From the NCBI GenBank assembly GCA_024644745.1, contig JAHEHF010000029.1, positions 1 through 35,280 of the forward strand: a stretch of DNA of 35,280 nucleotides, written 5' to 3'. Made by a program: the position numbers and the translations under genes. Numbering within the stretch: position 1 is the first letter of the stretch; the number at the start of each line of letters is the position of its first letter. Under the pieces are notes generated by a model that saw only the letters and a program-made list of their open reading frames with translations, did no database searches and was not told where the DNA came from. This document shows, in pieces, positions 1 through 8,613 of the stretch. This stretch comes from Flavobacteriaceae bacterium (GTDB lineage: Bacteria > Bacteroidota > Bacteroidia > Flavobacteriales > Flavobacteriaceae).

Positions 1-573
1 AATACAGATGTTTCGAAATGTCCGAAAGAAAAACTTCCTGAATATGCCTTTATCGGGAGGTCCAATGTAGGAAAATCCTCTTTGATCAACATGCTGACCA
101 ATCATAAATCATTGGCCAAAACATCTGGAAAACCAGGAAAGACGCAGCTGATCAATCATTTTCTGATCAATAAAAACTGGTTTTTGGTCGATCTTCCCGG
201 TTATGGTTACGCCTCCGTATCCAAGGACCAGCGAAAAACCTTCCAGAAATTCATAAAGGATTATTTTAATAAAAGAATGCAACTCGCCTGCACTTTTATA
301 TTGATTGACAGCCGCCACAAACCCCAGCAGATCGACCTTGAATTCATGGAGTTTTTAGGTAGCAATGCCATCCCTTTTTGCATTGTTTTCACGAAAACAG
401 ATAAATTGAACAAATCTACCCTGCCCAGGAATATTGAAACTTACAAAAAAGAATTATTGCAATACTGGGAAGAATTACCCACCTGTTTTATTTCCTCATC
501 TGCTGATAAAACAGGAAGGGATGAGATCCTGGACTTTATTCAACAGGTCAATGACAGCATAAAGCAGCAGTGA
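1..573 (+). CDS. ysxC: Ribosome biogenesis GTP-binding protein YsxC/EngB (5' partial)
   Basis: GTPase of the TrmE-Era-EngA-EngB family that acts in large ribosomal subunit assembly. The reading frame is open from base 1, so the start lies upstream; roughly 20 N-terminal residues are missing judging by the usual length of about 200. The visible protein has the G1 loop GRSNVGKSS at about residues 19-27, a G2 region (GKPGKTQ), G3 DLPGYGYA, G4 TKTD and G5 SSA, in the right order. An internal ATG at base 82 lies after the G1 loop and cannot be the true start. It ends 4 bases before the stop of a gene on the other strand, with no terminator visible between them. Confidence 0.95.
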   Translation, partial: NTDVSKCPKEKLPEYAFIGRSNVGKSSLINMLTNHKSLAKTSGKPGKTQLINHFLINKNWFLVDLPGYGYASVSKDQRKTFQKFIKDYFNKRMQLACTFILIDSRHKPQQIDLEFMEFLGSNAIPFCIVFTKTDKLNKSTLPRNIETYKKELLQYWEELPTCFISSSADKTGRDEILDFIQQVNDSIKQQ

Positions 574-577
574 TTTT

Positions 578-1072
578 TTAGTCTTCAATAACCCGGCGCA
601 TACCCCTGCCCCTGCCATGCATATTCTTTTCATGAGCTGCAAACCATTCGGGTTCTTCCAATTTGTTTTGATAGATATACAAAGCAATCTTTTGTACATC
701 CCCTGGCTCAAATTCCTGACTGGGCATGACCTTGAAGCGGTCAACGGCACCTTTCATCAGTGCCTTTTCCGGCTTTGGATCCAAGACCCATGATGCCAGG
801 GCGGCTGTAAATTCATTTTCATCAGGATACCACATACGATACCGCATTTTTACCGCTGCCATAGGAGGAGCAATCAACTCATCATGAGATGCGGCATCAG
901 GATTGTGACATACATAGCACTTATCCTTTAACAGTTGATAGCCCTCCGATTCTTTCTGATAAAGTTCGGCTTTTTGATCCTTTAACTGTTGACTCATATC
1001 CTTTTTTTCGTCTAGTACGCAAGAGGCTATCAACGTTGTTGCCATGACTGATAAAAGAGCAATTTTATTCAT
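578..1072 (-). CDS. Monoheme cytochrome c lipoprotein
   Basis: 164-residue protein with a lipoprotein signal peptide (lipobox LIASC, Cys18) and one heme c site, CYVCH at residues 52-56. The likely distal ligand is Met116 in VMPSQEF. The rest resembles small class I cytochromes: an APPM stretch after the heme site and a C-terminal helix around residues 124-140. The tail is rich in Met, Arg and Gly (HGRGRGMRR). It is probably a periplasmic or membrane-anchored electron carrier; its partner is unknown. It lies 12 bases downstream of a DUF2202 gene on the same strand, so the two are very likely one transcript. The heme motif and lipobox are visible; the redox role is inferred. Confidence 0.82.
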   Translation of the reverse strand: MNKIALLSVMATTLIASCVLDEKKDMSQQLKDQKAELYQKESEGYQLLKDKCYVCHNPDAASHDELIAPPMAAVKMRYRMWYPDENEFTAALASWVLDPKPEKALMKGAVDRFKVMPSQEFEPGDVQKIALYIYQNKLEEPEWFAAHEKNMHGRGRGMRRVIED

Positions 1073-1084
1073 TTCAGTTTTTTT

Positions 1085-1681
1085 TTAATTTCCGCATTTT
1101 TCCATATCACTGGCCAAAATGAGGGCATAGTCTTCCTCCGATATGTACTGAGCGACATAAACCCCGCCGGAATTGACAATATCCTGTGAAAAAGCCCGCA
1201 TATGATTCTTCGAACCACAGCTTAAGACCTCATAAAGGTTTTGAAGATCCTCATAATCGGTGGTGTCCATAAAATTATTTAAATCGAAAATATCCAGGTC
1301 TTCGATTGTTGCACCGACGAACAATGCTTCTTGCACGGACTTATCAACCAAACTGGTCAATTCTTTGTACAAATTTTGTAGTCCTTGATTATAAAAGACT
1401 CCCCTTGCTTCATAAGACAGGTCCTGGATCCCATATTTATCGAGCATCACCGTCACACTGTTCATATGGGCCTGTTCACTGTTGGCAATATTTTCAAAAA
1501 TGATCTGCCCGTAAAGATCATGGGCGTACAAATATACATCCCTGGCCAATTTTTCCTCCTCTTTTAAATATTGTAAATTCTCAATTTCCGTTTTAGATAA
1601 GGGCTCAGAAAGGTCCGTATCATTCGAATCATCACATCCCGATAAAAGGATCAAAACAAAAAAATAAATTAAATTTTTCAT
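1085..1681 (-). CDS. DUF2202 ferritin-like lipoprotein
   Basis: 198 residues. Residues 1-16 form a lipoprotein signal (LILLSGC, Cys16), followed by a strongly acidic stretch DDSNDTD that resembles the surface-export signals described for Bacteroidota lipoproteins. From about residue 36 the protein matches DUF2202, a ferritin-like four-helix domain: EEEKLARDVYLYAHDLYG, then NSEQAHMNSV, then ATIEDLDIFDL, then SKNHMRAF. Glu and His residues in these helices are the expected metal ligands of a diiron site. The function of the family is not established. It is the first gene of a two-gene operon with a monoheme cytochrome lipoprotein 12 bases downstream. No convincing -7 box was found upstream. Confidence 0.85.
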   Translation of the reverse strand: MKNLIYFFVLILLSGCDDSNDTDLSEPLSKTEIENLQYLKEEEKLARDVYLYAHDLYGQIIFENIANSEQAHMNSVTVMLDKYGIQDLSYEARGVFYNQGLQNLYKELTSLVDKSVQEALFVGATIEDLDIFDLNNFMDTTDYEDLQNLYEVLSCGSKNHMRAFSQDIVNSGGVYVAQYISEEDYALILASDMEKCGN

Positions 1682-1781
1682 AACTTCCGCTTTAATACAC
1701 CTTATATATTAGACCCCTTAATTCAAGATAAGTTTAATTAAAAAAGGATTTTTTTCTGGCACTTGAGTTACATAAATATTA

Positions 1782-1814
1782 TTGGGGCCATAGCCTCGGT
1801 ATTTCTTATTTTTA
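1782..1814 (+). promoter_or_regulatory. Possible promoter of the pseudouridine synthase gene
   Basis: TATTTTTA at 1807-1814 differs at one base from the Bacteroidota -7 consensus TAnnTTTG, and a TTG lies 22 bases upstream at 1782-1784. Transcription would begin near 1821, about 10 bases before the chosen ATG at 1832. This supports 1832 over the upstream TTG codon at 1763. Confidence 0.35.
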
Positions 1815-1831
1815 CACCTTTATTGCGAGCC

Positions 1832-2545
1832 ATGCACTCAACAAAAGATAATTTACAGGTTCTTTTTGAAGACAACCACCTTATTGTGATCAACAAAAGG
1901 GTGGGAGATATTGTTCAGGGAGACATCACCGGCGACAAACCTTTAAGCGAAGTGGTCAAGGCCTATATCGCAGAAAAATACAACAAACCTGGCAAGGTTT
2001 TTTTAGGAGTAGTTCATCGCTTAGACAGGCCCACCTCGGGCATAGTTGTATTTGCAAAAACCTCAAAAGCGCTGGAACGGATGAACAAATTACTCCGGGA
2101 AAAATCAATTGAAAAGACCTACTGGGCTCTTGTTGAAGGACATCCCATTGAAGACAATGGAACCCTGAAGCATCATTTGAAGAAAAATCCCAGGAACAAC
2201 CGGTCAACGGCATTTATGAAAGAATCGAAGGACACCAAGCTTGCTGTCTTGCATTATAAGAAACTCCTTCAACTTGACCGATACTCAGTTTTGGAGATAA
2301 ATCTGGAAACGGGTCGTCACCATCAGATCCGGTGCCAGTTGTCGGTCATAGGACATCCCATCAAGGGAGATTTAAAATACGGCAGCAAAAGATCAAACAG
2401 GGACGGTGGTATCCTTTTGCATGCGAAAAAAATCAAATTCATTCATCCCGTCAAAAAAGAAGAAATAAGCATTGAGGCTCCCTTGCCTCATTCCGGTTTA
2501 TGGCAACTTTGTCAAACTGAGCTTCAGAACAAACCGCGCTCCTAA
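1832..2545 (+). CDS. RluA-family RNA pseudouridine synthase
   Basis: Isomerises uridine to pseudouridine in rRNA or tRNA. The 237-residue protein carries the family catalytic motif HRLDRPTSGIVVFAKT, with the essential Asp in HRLD. It also has the downstream block LETGRHHQIRCQLSVIGHPIKGD and a final LLHAKKIKF segment. There is no N-terminal S4 domain, so it belongs with the short RluA/TruC-like enzymes and not with RluD proper; which uridine it modifies cannot be told. The frame is open further upstream to a TTG at 1763, but that extension is hydrophobic, unlike the family, and overlaps a plausible promoter. The ATG at 1832 is therefore preferred. Its 3' end overlaps the stop of the convergent porin gene by 4 bases. 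Confidence 0.88.
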   Translation: MHSTKDNLQVLFEDNHLIVINKRVGDIVQGDITGDKPLSEVVKAYIAEKYNKPGKVFLGVVHRLDRPTSGIVVFAKTSKALERMNKLLREKSIEKTYWALVEGHPIEDNGTLKHHLKKNPRNNRSTAFMKESKDTKLAVLHYKKLLQLDRYSVLEINLETGRHHQIRCQLSVIGHPIKGDLKYGSKRSNRDGGILLHAKKIKFIHPVKKEEISIEAPLPHSGLWQLCQTELQNKPRS

Positions 2546-3996
2546 TTCCATACCCACCATTCAGCCTTCACCCCAAAATAATAACCCCACCTTCTGCTGC
2601 CCGTAAATTCCAGATAAGGCGAATAAAGTGATTCCATGGCATAGTCGTTGTATCGGGCAGCGGAGGCCACGAACCGAAGATGCGGCCTGGCCCAGGTAAT
2701 CCTTTCGCCAGTGGGCACATAAATCGGTGCCACAGAGAATTTAAGCATACTGGCCCACGGATTTACCCCGTCTTTTCTTTGAGAGTAGTGCACCTCTGTA
2801 AGCAAATGAAAATAATCACTGATATAATGTTCATTCCTGAATCCTACCGTAAAATCAATTTTCCGGTTAAACACCTCTCTTCCGAAAAAGGTTTTTGAAA
2901 GGTGATCCGTATCTGCCGCACCTTTACTTTTTGTGAAAATCGCATAGCCATTCAGGGTATATTTATCGGAAAAATTCAGCACGGCATGATTGACAAGGGC
3001 AAGAGAATAAGCTCCTTTAAAATTCCGGGCGATGGTATCCGGAGCCCCAAAAGTGAGCCAGGTTTTTGACAATCCCCCGTCACCACCATTGGCAATCCCT
3101 GATCCATACCGAATTGAAAAATCATTAAAAGAACCCGGTAATAACTTTTTTATTTTATGCTCGTGCTTCAAACCCAGGACATAGCCAACATCTGAAGGAA
3201 AATTAAATTCACGGGCAACGGAATCAACTTCAATTTCACCATCAGCATCTGCCATTCGGTGAAATTCACCCAGGAGGGTAATCCCGTTGTTGTCGTCAAG
3301 TTCAAAATCCTGCTCGGCCACAACCACCACCCTTTGTCTGAGTGCGGTACTGGGTGTTCCTGTTTTGATATTCAAATAAAAATAAGGGGGCACCGTTGAG
3401 GTTGTGTCGGTTGAGGCCACAAAAACAGTCGAGAGCCTGGTATTCTTGAATTCAACACCAAATCCGGGTCCCGAATGATCATTAAAATAAAAATGATCTG
3501 CAATATGAACATCCGGACCACGATATAGTCTCGAACCCGCCCACATACTGACTCCTGATCCCTTTATATTTCTGGCCTCTACAAAAATTTCAGGTACCGA
3601 AAACGCCAGTCCTCCTATACTTGAAGAAGTGCTGTTGGCAAAGCTTCCTACCCCGGTTGAATAGAGTGCGAGCCTGATCTGTGCATAAATCATGGTACTG
3701 TCACCTTCCTTCGGGGTAAAATTAAAATTTGGGGCCACCTCCAGGTAATCCTGCTCCTCTAAACGTCCTCCAATACTACCCATATTATTGAGATTCAACC
3801 TCCTGCCCACAGAACCTCCATTTTCAAAAGACCAGTCAACTCCTGCCCTTCCGTATGAACCGATCGATACTTTTTTATTGGTTGAGATCTGATATTGTAT
3901 CTGCCCTGAAACATGAAAAGAAGCAGTTAGCAAGAACATCACAAATAGCTTGAACAAATTACCGTGAACAATCGTGAATCGGGATCTGAAAGGCAT
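2542..3996 (-). CDS. LamB-type (maltoporin family) outer-membrane porin
   Basis: 484 residues with a signal peptide ending near ASFHVSGQ (about residue 32). The mature protein begins with a LamB-like strand, IGSYGRAGVDWSF. The middle block, with WAGSRLYRGPDVHIADHFYF followed by NDHSGPGFGVEF, matches the LamB signature around its constriction loop. Near the end ITWARPHLRFVASAARYN and the final GYYFGVKAEWWVWN match the last strands of maltoporins, ending with aromatic residues as outer-membrane barrels do. The substrate is unknown; no sugar transporter or SusCD pair is nearby. It has its own likely promoter and sits downstream of a terminator, so it is probably a single-gene unit. A shorter start is possible at the internal Met in MFLLTASF. 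Confidence 0.78.
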   Translation of the reverse strand: MPFRSRFTIVHGNLFKLFVMFLLTASFHVSGQIQYQISTNKKVSIGSYGRAGVDWSFENGGSVGRRLNLNNMGSIGGRLEEQDYLEVAPNFNFTPKEGDSTMIYAQIRLALYSTGVGSFANSTSSSIGGLAFSVPEIFVEARNIKGSGVSMWAGSRLYRGPDVHIADHFYFNDHSGPGFGVEFKNTRLSTVFVASTDTTSTVPPYFYLNIKTGTPSTALRQRVVVVAEQDFELDDNNGITLLGEFHRMADADGEIEVDSVAREFNFPSDVGYVLGLKHEHKIKKLLPGSFNDFSIRYGSGIANGGDGGLSKTWLTFGAPDTIARNFKGAYSLALVNHAVLNFSDKYTLNGYAIFTKSKGAADTDHLSKTFFGREVFNRKIDFTVGFRNEHYISDYFHLLTEVHYSQRKDGVNPWASMLKFSVAPIYVPTGERITWARPHLRFVASAARYNDYAMESLYSPYLEFTGSRRWGYYFGVKAEWWVWN

Positions 3997-4018
3997 AAGT
4001 AAGGTGATTAGTGATACA

Positions 4019-4049
4019 CCAAGATACTAATAATGCCAATTTTCTCAAA
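4019..4049 (-). promoter_or_regulatory. Likely promoter of the LamB-type porin gene
   Basis: Read on the minus strand, TTTG (4049-4046) is followed after 19 bases by TATCTTGG (4026-4019), one mismatch from TAnnTTTG. Spacing fits the Bacteroidota -33/-7 promoter, and the predicted start is close to the ATG at 3996. Confidence 0.5.
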
Positions 4050-4066
4050 ACTTTCAAGTTTTAATA

Positions 4067-4095
4067 ACAAAAGGAAGTCTGTGACTTCCTTTTGT
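4067..4095 (-). terminator. Terminator downstream of the gapN-like gene
   Basis: A perfect 13-bp inverted repeat, ACAAAAGGAAGTC against GACTTCCTTTTGT, with a 3-base loop (4080-4082). On the minus strand the right arm ends in TTTTGTTATT, which supplies a short U-rich tail. It lies 30 bases after the stop of the gapN-like gene and just before the promoter of the porin gene. Confidence 0.75.
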
Positions 4096-4125
4096 AATCA
4101 GTCTATATAAAGATAAAGCTCGTCC

Positions 4126-5739
4126 TTAAAGGATATAATTGGTGCTTACAAAATTTGATTTATTCTGATCCAGAATATCGTTCAGGATGTTCTTGTTCAA
4201 GTCATTATTCTTGCAGGCCACAAGCGTTCTTATCGAGAAAGATCGCAATGCCGCTCTTACACTAAGCGTGCTCACTGCCGAATCTTTTCTCCCCACAAAA
4301 GGAAACACATCAGGACCTCTTTGGCACTGGCTGTTGATATTTACCCGGCAAACCTGGTTGACAAGGCTATCGATGAGCGGTGCCAAGGTATCAGGATTTT
4401 TACTGAACAAACTCACTTGCTGTCCGTAATTCGAATTTACAATGGAGTCTATAGGTTCCTGGACATCTTTAAACGAAATTACAGGAATTACCGGGCCAAA
4501 TTGTTCCTCATGGTACACGTTCATGGTCTCATTGACCGGGTATAGGACTGCCGGGTAAACAAAGCTGTTAAACGTTTCTCCCCCACCTTCGTTGATTATC
4601 TCTGCTCCTTTAGAAACCGCATCATCAATGAGTTCTTTGATATATTTTGGCTTGCCGGGCTCAGGCAAAGGTGTCAACTTCACTCCCGGCTCCCAGGGAA
4701 GACCATATTTTAATTCTTTGATCCTGGCTACAAACCTGGAATTGAATTCTTCAATAATATCCTCGTGAATGAAGAGCATTTTCAGGGCTGTACAGCGCTG
4801 TCCGTTATAGGACAGGGAGCCCAATACACATTCTTCCACTGCCAGATCCAAATCAGTATCCGGCAGTACTATGGCAGGATTTTTAGCCTCGAGTCCGAGT
4901 ACGAGCCTCAGTCTGTTCTTTTTGGGGTGATGACTCTGCAAAGCATTGGCCGATTTACTGTTTCCAATAAGGGCAAGCACCTCCATTCTTCCGGATTTAA
5001 CAATCGGAGTTGCCACTTCTCTCCCTCTTCCAAAGAGTATGTTTACCACCCCCTTCGGAAATGCCTCCGCAAAGGCATCAAGTAGAGGGGTGATCAAAAT
5101 AACACCGTATTTTGCGGGTTTAAAAACGGTTGTATTACCCATGATCAAAGCAGGAATCAACAAACAAAATGTCTCGTTCAAAGGATAGTTATAGGGCCCG
5201 AGGCAAAGGACAACGCCCAGTGGCCCTCTTCTTACCTGGGCATATACATTACTGTGCAATTGAATCCTTGCAGAATTCCTGTCAAGTTCCTTGAGCTCTT
5301 CAATGGTATCATAAATGTACTCAACGGTTCTGTCAAATTCCTTTTGGGCATCCGGAAGTGTTTTTCCGATCTCCCACATGATAAAATTTACAACCTCCTC
5401 TCGTTTCAACACCATCAATGAGGCAAAATTCTCAACACATTTGATCCGTTCTTCAACCCTCATGGTTGGCCATGATCCTGTTCCGTTGCTAAAAGCTTCA
5501 TTGGCGGCATCCAGTGCTGCCATGGCTTCCTTTTCACCCATAACAGGAAGTGAGCCCAAAAATGTCGGTTGTAAATCTCCCTGTTCATCGGGCGTGTATA
5601 CCGGTGAGTAAACAGGTGCCGTTTTTCCACTCCACTTTTTTATTTCTCCGTTTAAAAGGTAAGAATCGTATTTCTTCTTAAGGGGTACCTGATAGGCTTC
5701 AGGCACTTTTGTGTCGTTAAAAATTGTCTGTATAGACAT
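4126..5739 (-). CDS. gapN: GapN-like NADP-dependent aldehyde dehydrogenase
   Basis: 537-residue enzyme of the aldehyde dehydrogenase superfamily, closest by eye to non-phosphorylating glyceraldehyde-3-phosphate dehydrogenases (ALDH11/GapN), which oxidise glyceraldehyde-3-phosphate to 3-phosphoglycerate with NADP. Visible motifs are GPYNYPLNE (oxyanion Asn184), the cofactor Lys in FKPAK (Lys210), catalytic Cys316 in [17 protein letters not shown], and the C-terminal block [15 protein letters not shown] typical of GapN. The usual ELGGK motif is LGLEAK here, so Gly282 stands at the normal general-base Glu position and a Glu sits two residues later. The C-terminus is about 30 residues longer than in most homologues. 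It starts 46 bases after ilvA without a visible terminator, so read-through from the ilv unit is possible. The substrate is inferred. Confidence 0.72.
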   Translation of the reverse strand: MSIQTIFNDTKVPEAYQVPLKKKYDSYLLNGEIKKWSGKTAPVYSPVYTPDEQGDLQPTFLGSLPVMGEKEAMAALDAANEAFSNGTGSWPTMRVEERIKCVENFASLMVLKREEVVNFIMWEIGKTLPDAQKEFDRTVEYIYDTIEELKELDRNSARIQLHSNVYAQVRRGPLGVVLCLGPYNYPLNETFCLLIPALIMGNTTVFKPAKYGVILITPLLDAFAEAFPKGVVNILFGRGREVATPIVKSGRMEVLALIGNSKSANALQSHHPKKNRLRLVLGLEAKNPAIVLPDTDLDLAVEECVLGSLSYNGQRCTALKMLFIHEDIIEEFNSRFVARIKELKYGLPWEPGVKLTPLPEPGKPKYIKELIDDAVSKGAEIINEGGGETFNSFVYPAVLYPVNETMNVYHEEQFGPVIPVISFKDVQEPIDSIVNSNYGQQVSLFSKNPDTLAPLIDSLVNQVCRVNINSQCQRGPDVFPFVGRKDSAVSTLSVRAALRSFSIRTLVACKNNDLNKNILNDILDQNKSNFVSTNYIL

Positions 5740-5784
5740 AATGCGTAAGTTTAAATTATATATTTATTCTTAAATCTTCATTTT

Positions 5785-7038
5785 TTAAATCAGAAACTGA
5801 AACAGTTCAGGGCTGTCATTCAGATAAGCGCCAAAAAAATCTTTTTCCTTCATTCTTTTCAGCAAAGGATCAAAATCATCTTTGGCCTTGAGTTCGATCC
5901 CTACAACAGCGGAACTTCTGGCACGACTGTTTTTTTTTGTATATTCAAAAAAGGTGATGTCATCGTTTTCACCAAGTACATTGACCACAAATTCTTTAAG
6001 GGCACCCGCTCGTTGAGGAAATGTAACCATAAAATAGTGTTTGATTCCTTCATACAAAAGGGATCTTTCCTTGATCTCTTCCATCCTTGAAATGTCATTA
6101 TTTCCTCCGCTGATGATGCATACCACTTTTTTGCCTTTGATCTGTTCTTTGTAAAGGTCAAGGGCAGCCACCGAAAGGGCACCGGCAGGTTCTACCACAA
6201 TGGCCTTCTCGTTATACAATTTCAATAAAGAGGAACAGATCTTACCTTCCGGGATCACGAGAACATCATCAATACCCGCTTTGCAGATTTCATAAGGGAT
6301 ATCTCCCATACGTTTTACAGCAGCTCCGTCAACAAATTTCTCGATCTGTGTCAACGTGGTATTCTGACCTTTTGCAAGGGATGTCTTCAAGGAAGGGGCA
6401 CCTTCCGGCTCTACACCAATGATCCTGGTTTCCGGGTGCTTATTTTTGAAGACGCTCAAGATGCCTGAAACAAGTCCACCACCTCCAACAGGTACAAAAA
6501 TATAATCTATCGGGTCCCTGAGGTCTTTCAACAATTCAAGGGCAACAGTAGCCTGACCGGCTATGATGTCGTTGTCATCAAAGGGATGAACGAATTCGTA
6601 ATGATTTGAGGCGCAATAGTCCATGGCTACTTCATAAGAAGCATCATAGGTATCACCCACAAGTCTTATTTCAACCTGCTCCCTTCCGAACATTTCAACC
6701 TGCTGTATTTTTTGCTGAGGGGTTGTGGTCGGCATAAAAATAACACCCCTGATCCCCATGAACTGACATGCCTGGGCGACTCCCTGTGCATGGTTGCCCG
6801 CACTTGAGCAAACGACCGCCCGGGTATTGTTCAGATCAACCAGCTTTTTTATCTTGTTAAAAGCCCCTCTGATCTTATACGACCTGACCCTTTGAAGGTC
6901 TTCCCTTTTAAAAAAGATATCAGCTCCGTATTGCTCAGAAAAATGAGGCATGCGGATCACAGGCGTATGCCTGACCAGATCACTGATGCGCTCTGCTGCT
7001 TCATGGACTTCCTGGATATCTGTATAAGGATTCTTCAT
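5785..7038 (-). CDS. ilvA: Threonine ammonia-lyase (threonine dehydratase), biosynthetic
   Basis: PLP enzyme that deaminates threonine to 2-oxobutyrate, the first step specific to isoleucine. The 417 residues carry the PLP lysine in SYKIRGAFNK, the tetraglycine phosphate loop GGGGLVSG, SSAGNHAQGVAQ, and SGGNNDISR. A C-terminal ACT-like regulatory region begins near HYFMVTFPQRAGAL and appears to be a single copy, not the tandem pair of E. coli IlvA; isoleucine feedback through it is inferred. The frame is open to a TTG at 7107, but the ATG at 7038 matches the usual N-terminus (MKNPYTDIQEV). The upstream extension would pass through the terminator-like hairpin at 7054-7086. Last ilv gene of the unit. 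Confidence 0.93.
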   Translation of the reverse strand: MKNPYTDIQEVHEAAERISDLVRHTPVIRMPHFSEQYGADIFFKREDLQRVRSYKIRGAFNKIKKLVDLNNTRAVVCSSAGNHAQGVAQACQFMGIRGVIFMPTTTPQQKIQQVEMFGREQVEIRLVGDTYDASYEVAMDYCASNHYEFVHPFDDNDIIAGQATVALELLKDLRDPIDYIFVPVGGGGLVSGILSVFKNKHPETRIIGVEPEGAPSLKTSLAKGQNTTLTQIEKFVDGAAVKRMGDIPYEICKAGIDDVLVIPEGKICSSLLKLYNEKAIVVEPAGALSVAALDLYKEQIKGKKVVCIISGGNNDISRMEEIKERSLLYEGIKHYFMVTFPQRAGALKEFVVNVLGENDDITFFEYTKKNSRARSSAVVGIELKAKDDFDPLLKRMKEKDFFGAYLNDSPELFQFLI

Positions 7039-7053
7039 GGATATAATCAAAAA

Positions 7054-7116
7054 ACCACCGGCTTCAATTGTCGTGAAACCGATGGTCTGATTTTTTTTAA
7101 TCAACAATACGGTTTC
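7054..7116 (-). promoter_or_regulatory. Terminator/antiterminator-like leader between ilvC and ilvA
   Basis: On the minus strand a 13-bp hairpin has left arm ACCATCGGTTTCA (7086-7074), a 7-base loop (7073-7067) and right arm TGAAGCCGGTGGT (7066-7054). It is followed by a run of six T (7054-7049), the form of an intrinsic terminator. The ilvA ATG begins only about 10 bases later, leaving no room for a separate promoter. Just after the ilvC stop, GAAACCG (7116-7110) can pair with CGGTTTC (7081-7075) inside the left arm, which would block the terminator. A small hairpin, TTGATT/AATCAG with an A6 loop (7104-7087), sits between them. Structures were found by eye; regulation is inferred. Confidence 0.6.
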
Positions 7117-7121
7117 TTTGC

Positions 7122-8597
7122 CTAGACAATTTTGATCATAGCCGTCATGGATTCTCTCAGTTCAGATCCTATCATTTCTACATCATGGTAACGAATTTCT
7201 TCGTTAATGGCAATCAGCTTCTGGTTGTCGACTCCATTGTCTTTACCGTCACCGAAATTTGTTCCAATAACATCTGTACCAATACCTTTCATGAAATCTG
7301 CAAGCAATGGCTTACAGGCATGGTCAAACAAATAGCATCCGTATTCTGCAGTATCAGATATGGTAGCGTTCATCTCATACAATTTTTTACGGGCAATGGT
7401 ATTTGCGATCAAAGGAGTTTCATGCAAAGATTCATAATAGGCTGAAGCATCTATAATACCGGCTTCTGTCATCGTCTCAAACGCAAGTTCCACACCGGCT
7501 CTTACAAAGGCTACCATCAGCAAGCCATTGTCAAAGTATTCCTGTTCAGAAATTTCCTGATCTGAGGCAGGTGTTTTTTCGAAGGCGGTTTCCCCTGTGG
7601 CGGCCCTCCAGGTCAACAGGTTTTTGTCATCATTGGCCCAGTCTTCCATCATGGTTCTGGAAAACTCGCCCGACATGATATCGTCCATGTGCTTTTGAAA
7701 CAAGGGTCGCATAATTTCCTTTAATTCTTCAGACAAGGCATAGGCCTTAATTTTAGCAGGATTGGACAATCGGTCCATCATATTTGTAATACCCCCGTGT
7801 TTTAAGGCCTCGGTTATGGTTTCCCATCCGTATTGTATCAGTTTTGAGGCATATCCCGCATCAATTCCCTTTTCTATCATTTTGTCAAAGCAAAGAATAG
7901 ATCCGGTTTGCAATACCCCGCAAAGAATGGTTTGCTCCCCCATAAGGTCTGATTTTACTTCAGCAATAAATGAGGATTCCAGAACTCCTGCCCTGTCTCC
8001 TCCGGTGGCAACTGCATAGGCCTTGGCCTGCTCAAAGCCTTTCCCCTGAGGATCATTTACAGGATGAACAGCAATAAGTGTCGGAACACCAAAACCTCTC
8101 TTGTATTCTTCTCTCACTTCTGATCCCGGGCACTTTGGAGCAACCATGATCACTGTTAGGTCTTCCCTGATCTGCATTCCTTCTTCCACAATATTGAAAC
8201 CATGCGAATAAGACAAGGTGGCACCTTTTTTCATTAAAGGCATCACGGCATTGACAACTGCAGTGTGCTGTTTGTCAGGTGTAAGATTGCAGACCAGATC
8301 AGCTGTAGGGATGAGTTCCTCATAGGTTCCCACCGTGAAGCCGTTTTCAGAAGCATTCTTAAAAGACTGACGCTTTTCCTTAATGGCTCCTTCGCGCAAG
8401 GCGTAAGCTATGTCTAACCCTGAATCACGCATATTCAATCCCTGATTCAATCCCTGTGCCCCGCAACCTACGATGACTACTTTTTTATCTTTTAAAGCCG
8501 ACACTCCTTCTGAGAACTCAGAAGCTTCCATAAACCTGCATTTTCCTAATTGTGCCAATTGTTCTCTTAATGAAAGCGTGTTAAAATAATTTGCCAT
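7122..8597 (-). CDS. ilvC: Ketol-acid reductoisomerase, class II (long form)
   Basis: Mg- and NADPH-dependent enzyme that isomerises and reduces acetolactate or acetohydroxybutyrate in valine and isoleucine synthesis. At 491 residues it is the class II form, similar along its whole length to the E. coli enzyme. It shows the Rossmann loop [46 protein letters not shown], the metal-binding segment [12 protein letters not shown], and the duplicated knotted C-terminal domain with EQEYFDNG and [16 protein letters not shown]. It lies 16 bases downstream of ilvN, in the usual flavobacterial order. The region just after its stop contains a putative attenuator in front of ilvA. Confidence 0.97.
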   Translation of the reverse strand: MANYFNTLSLREQLAQLGKCRFMEASEFSEGVSALKDKKVVIVGCGAQGLNQGLNMRDSGLDIAYALREGAIKEKRQSFKNASENGFTVGTYEELIPTADLVCNLTPDKQHTAVVNAVMPLMKKGATLSYSHGFNIVEEGMQIREDLTVIMVAPKCPGSEVREEYKRGFGVPTLIAVHPVNDPQGKGFEQAKAYAVATGGDRAGVLESSFIAEVKSDLMGEQTILCGVLQTGSILCFDKMIEKGIDAGYASKLIQYGWETITEALKHGGITNMMDRLSNPAKIKAYALSEELKEIMRPLFQKHMDDIMSGEFSRTMMEDWANDDKNLLTWRAATGETAFEKTPASDQEISEQEYFDNGLLMVAFVRAGVELAFETMTEAGIIDASAYYESLHETPLIANTIARKKLYEMNATISDTAEYGCYLFDHACKPLLADFMKGIGTDVIGTNFGDGKDNGVDNQKLIAINEEIRYHDVEMIGSELRESMTAMIKIV

Positions 8598-8613
8598 TAT
8601 CTTTTTTTAATTT

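Noticed and set aside
1763-1831. N-terminal hydrophobic extension of the pseudouridine synthase from a TTG codon
   Set aside because: The family has no such segment, and the stretch contains a plausible promoter just before the ATG at 1832.
4765-5085. 106-codon plus-strand frame opposite the gapN-like gene
   Set aside because: Antisense to a well-conserved enzyme, no protein-like features or promoter; a shadow frame. The same applies to other antisense frames such as 11773-12132, 21455-21898 and 29480-29938.
7039-7107. Longer ilvA starting at TTG 7107
   Set aside because: It would translate through the terminator-like hairpin, and the ATG at 7038 matches the normal N-terminus.
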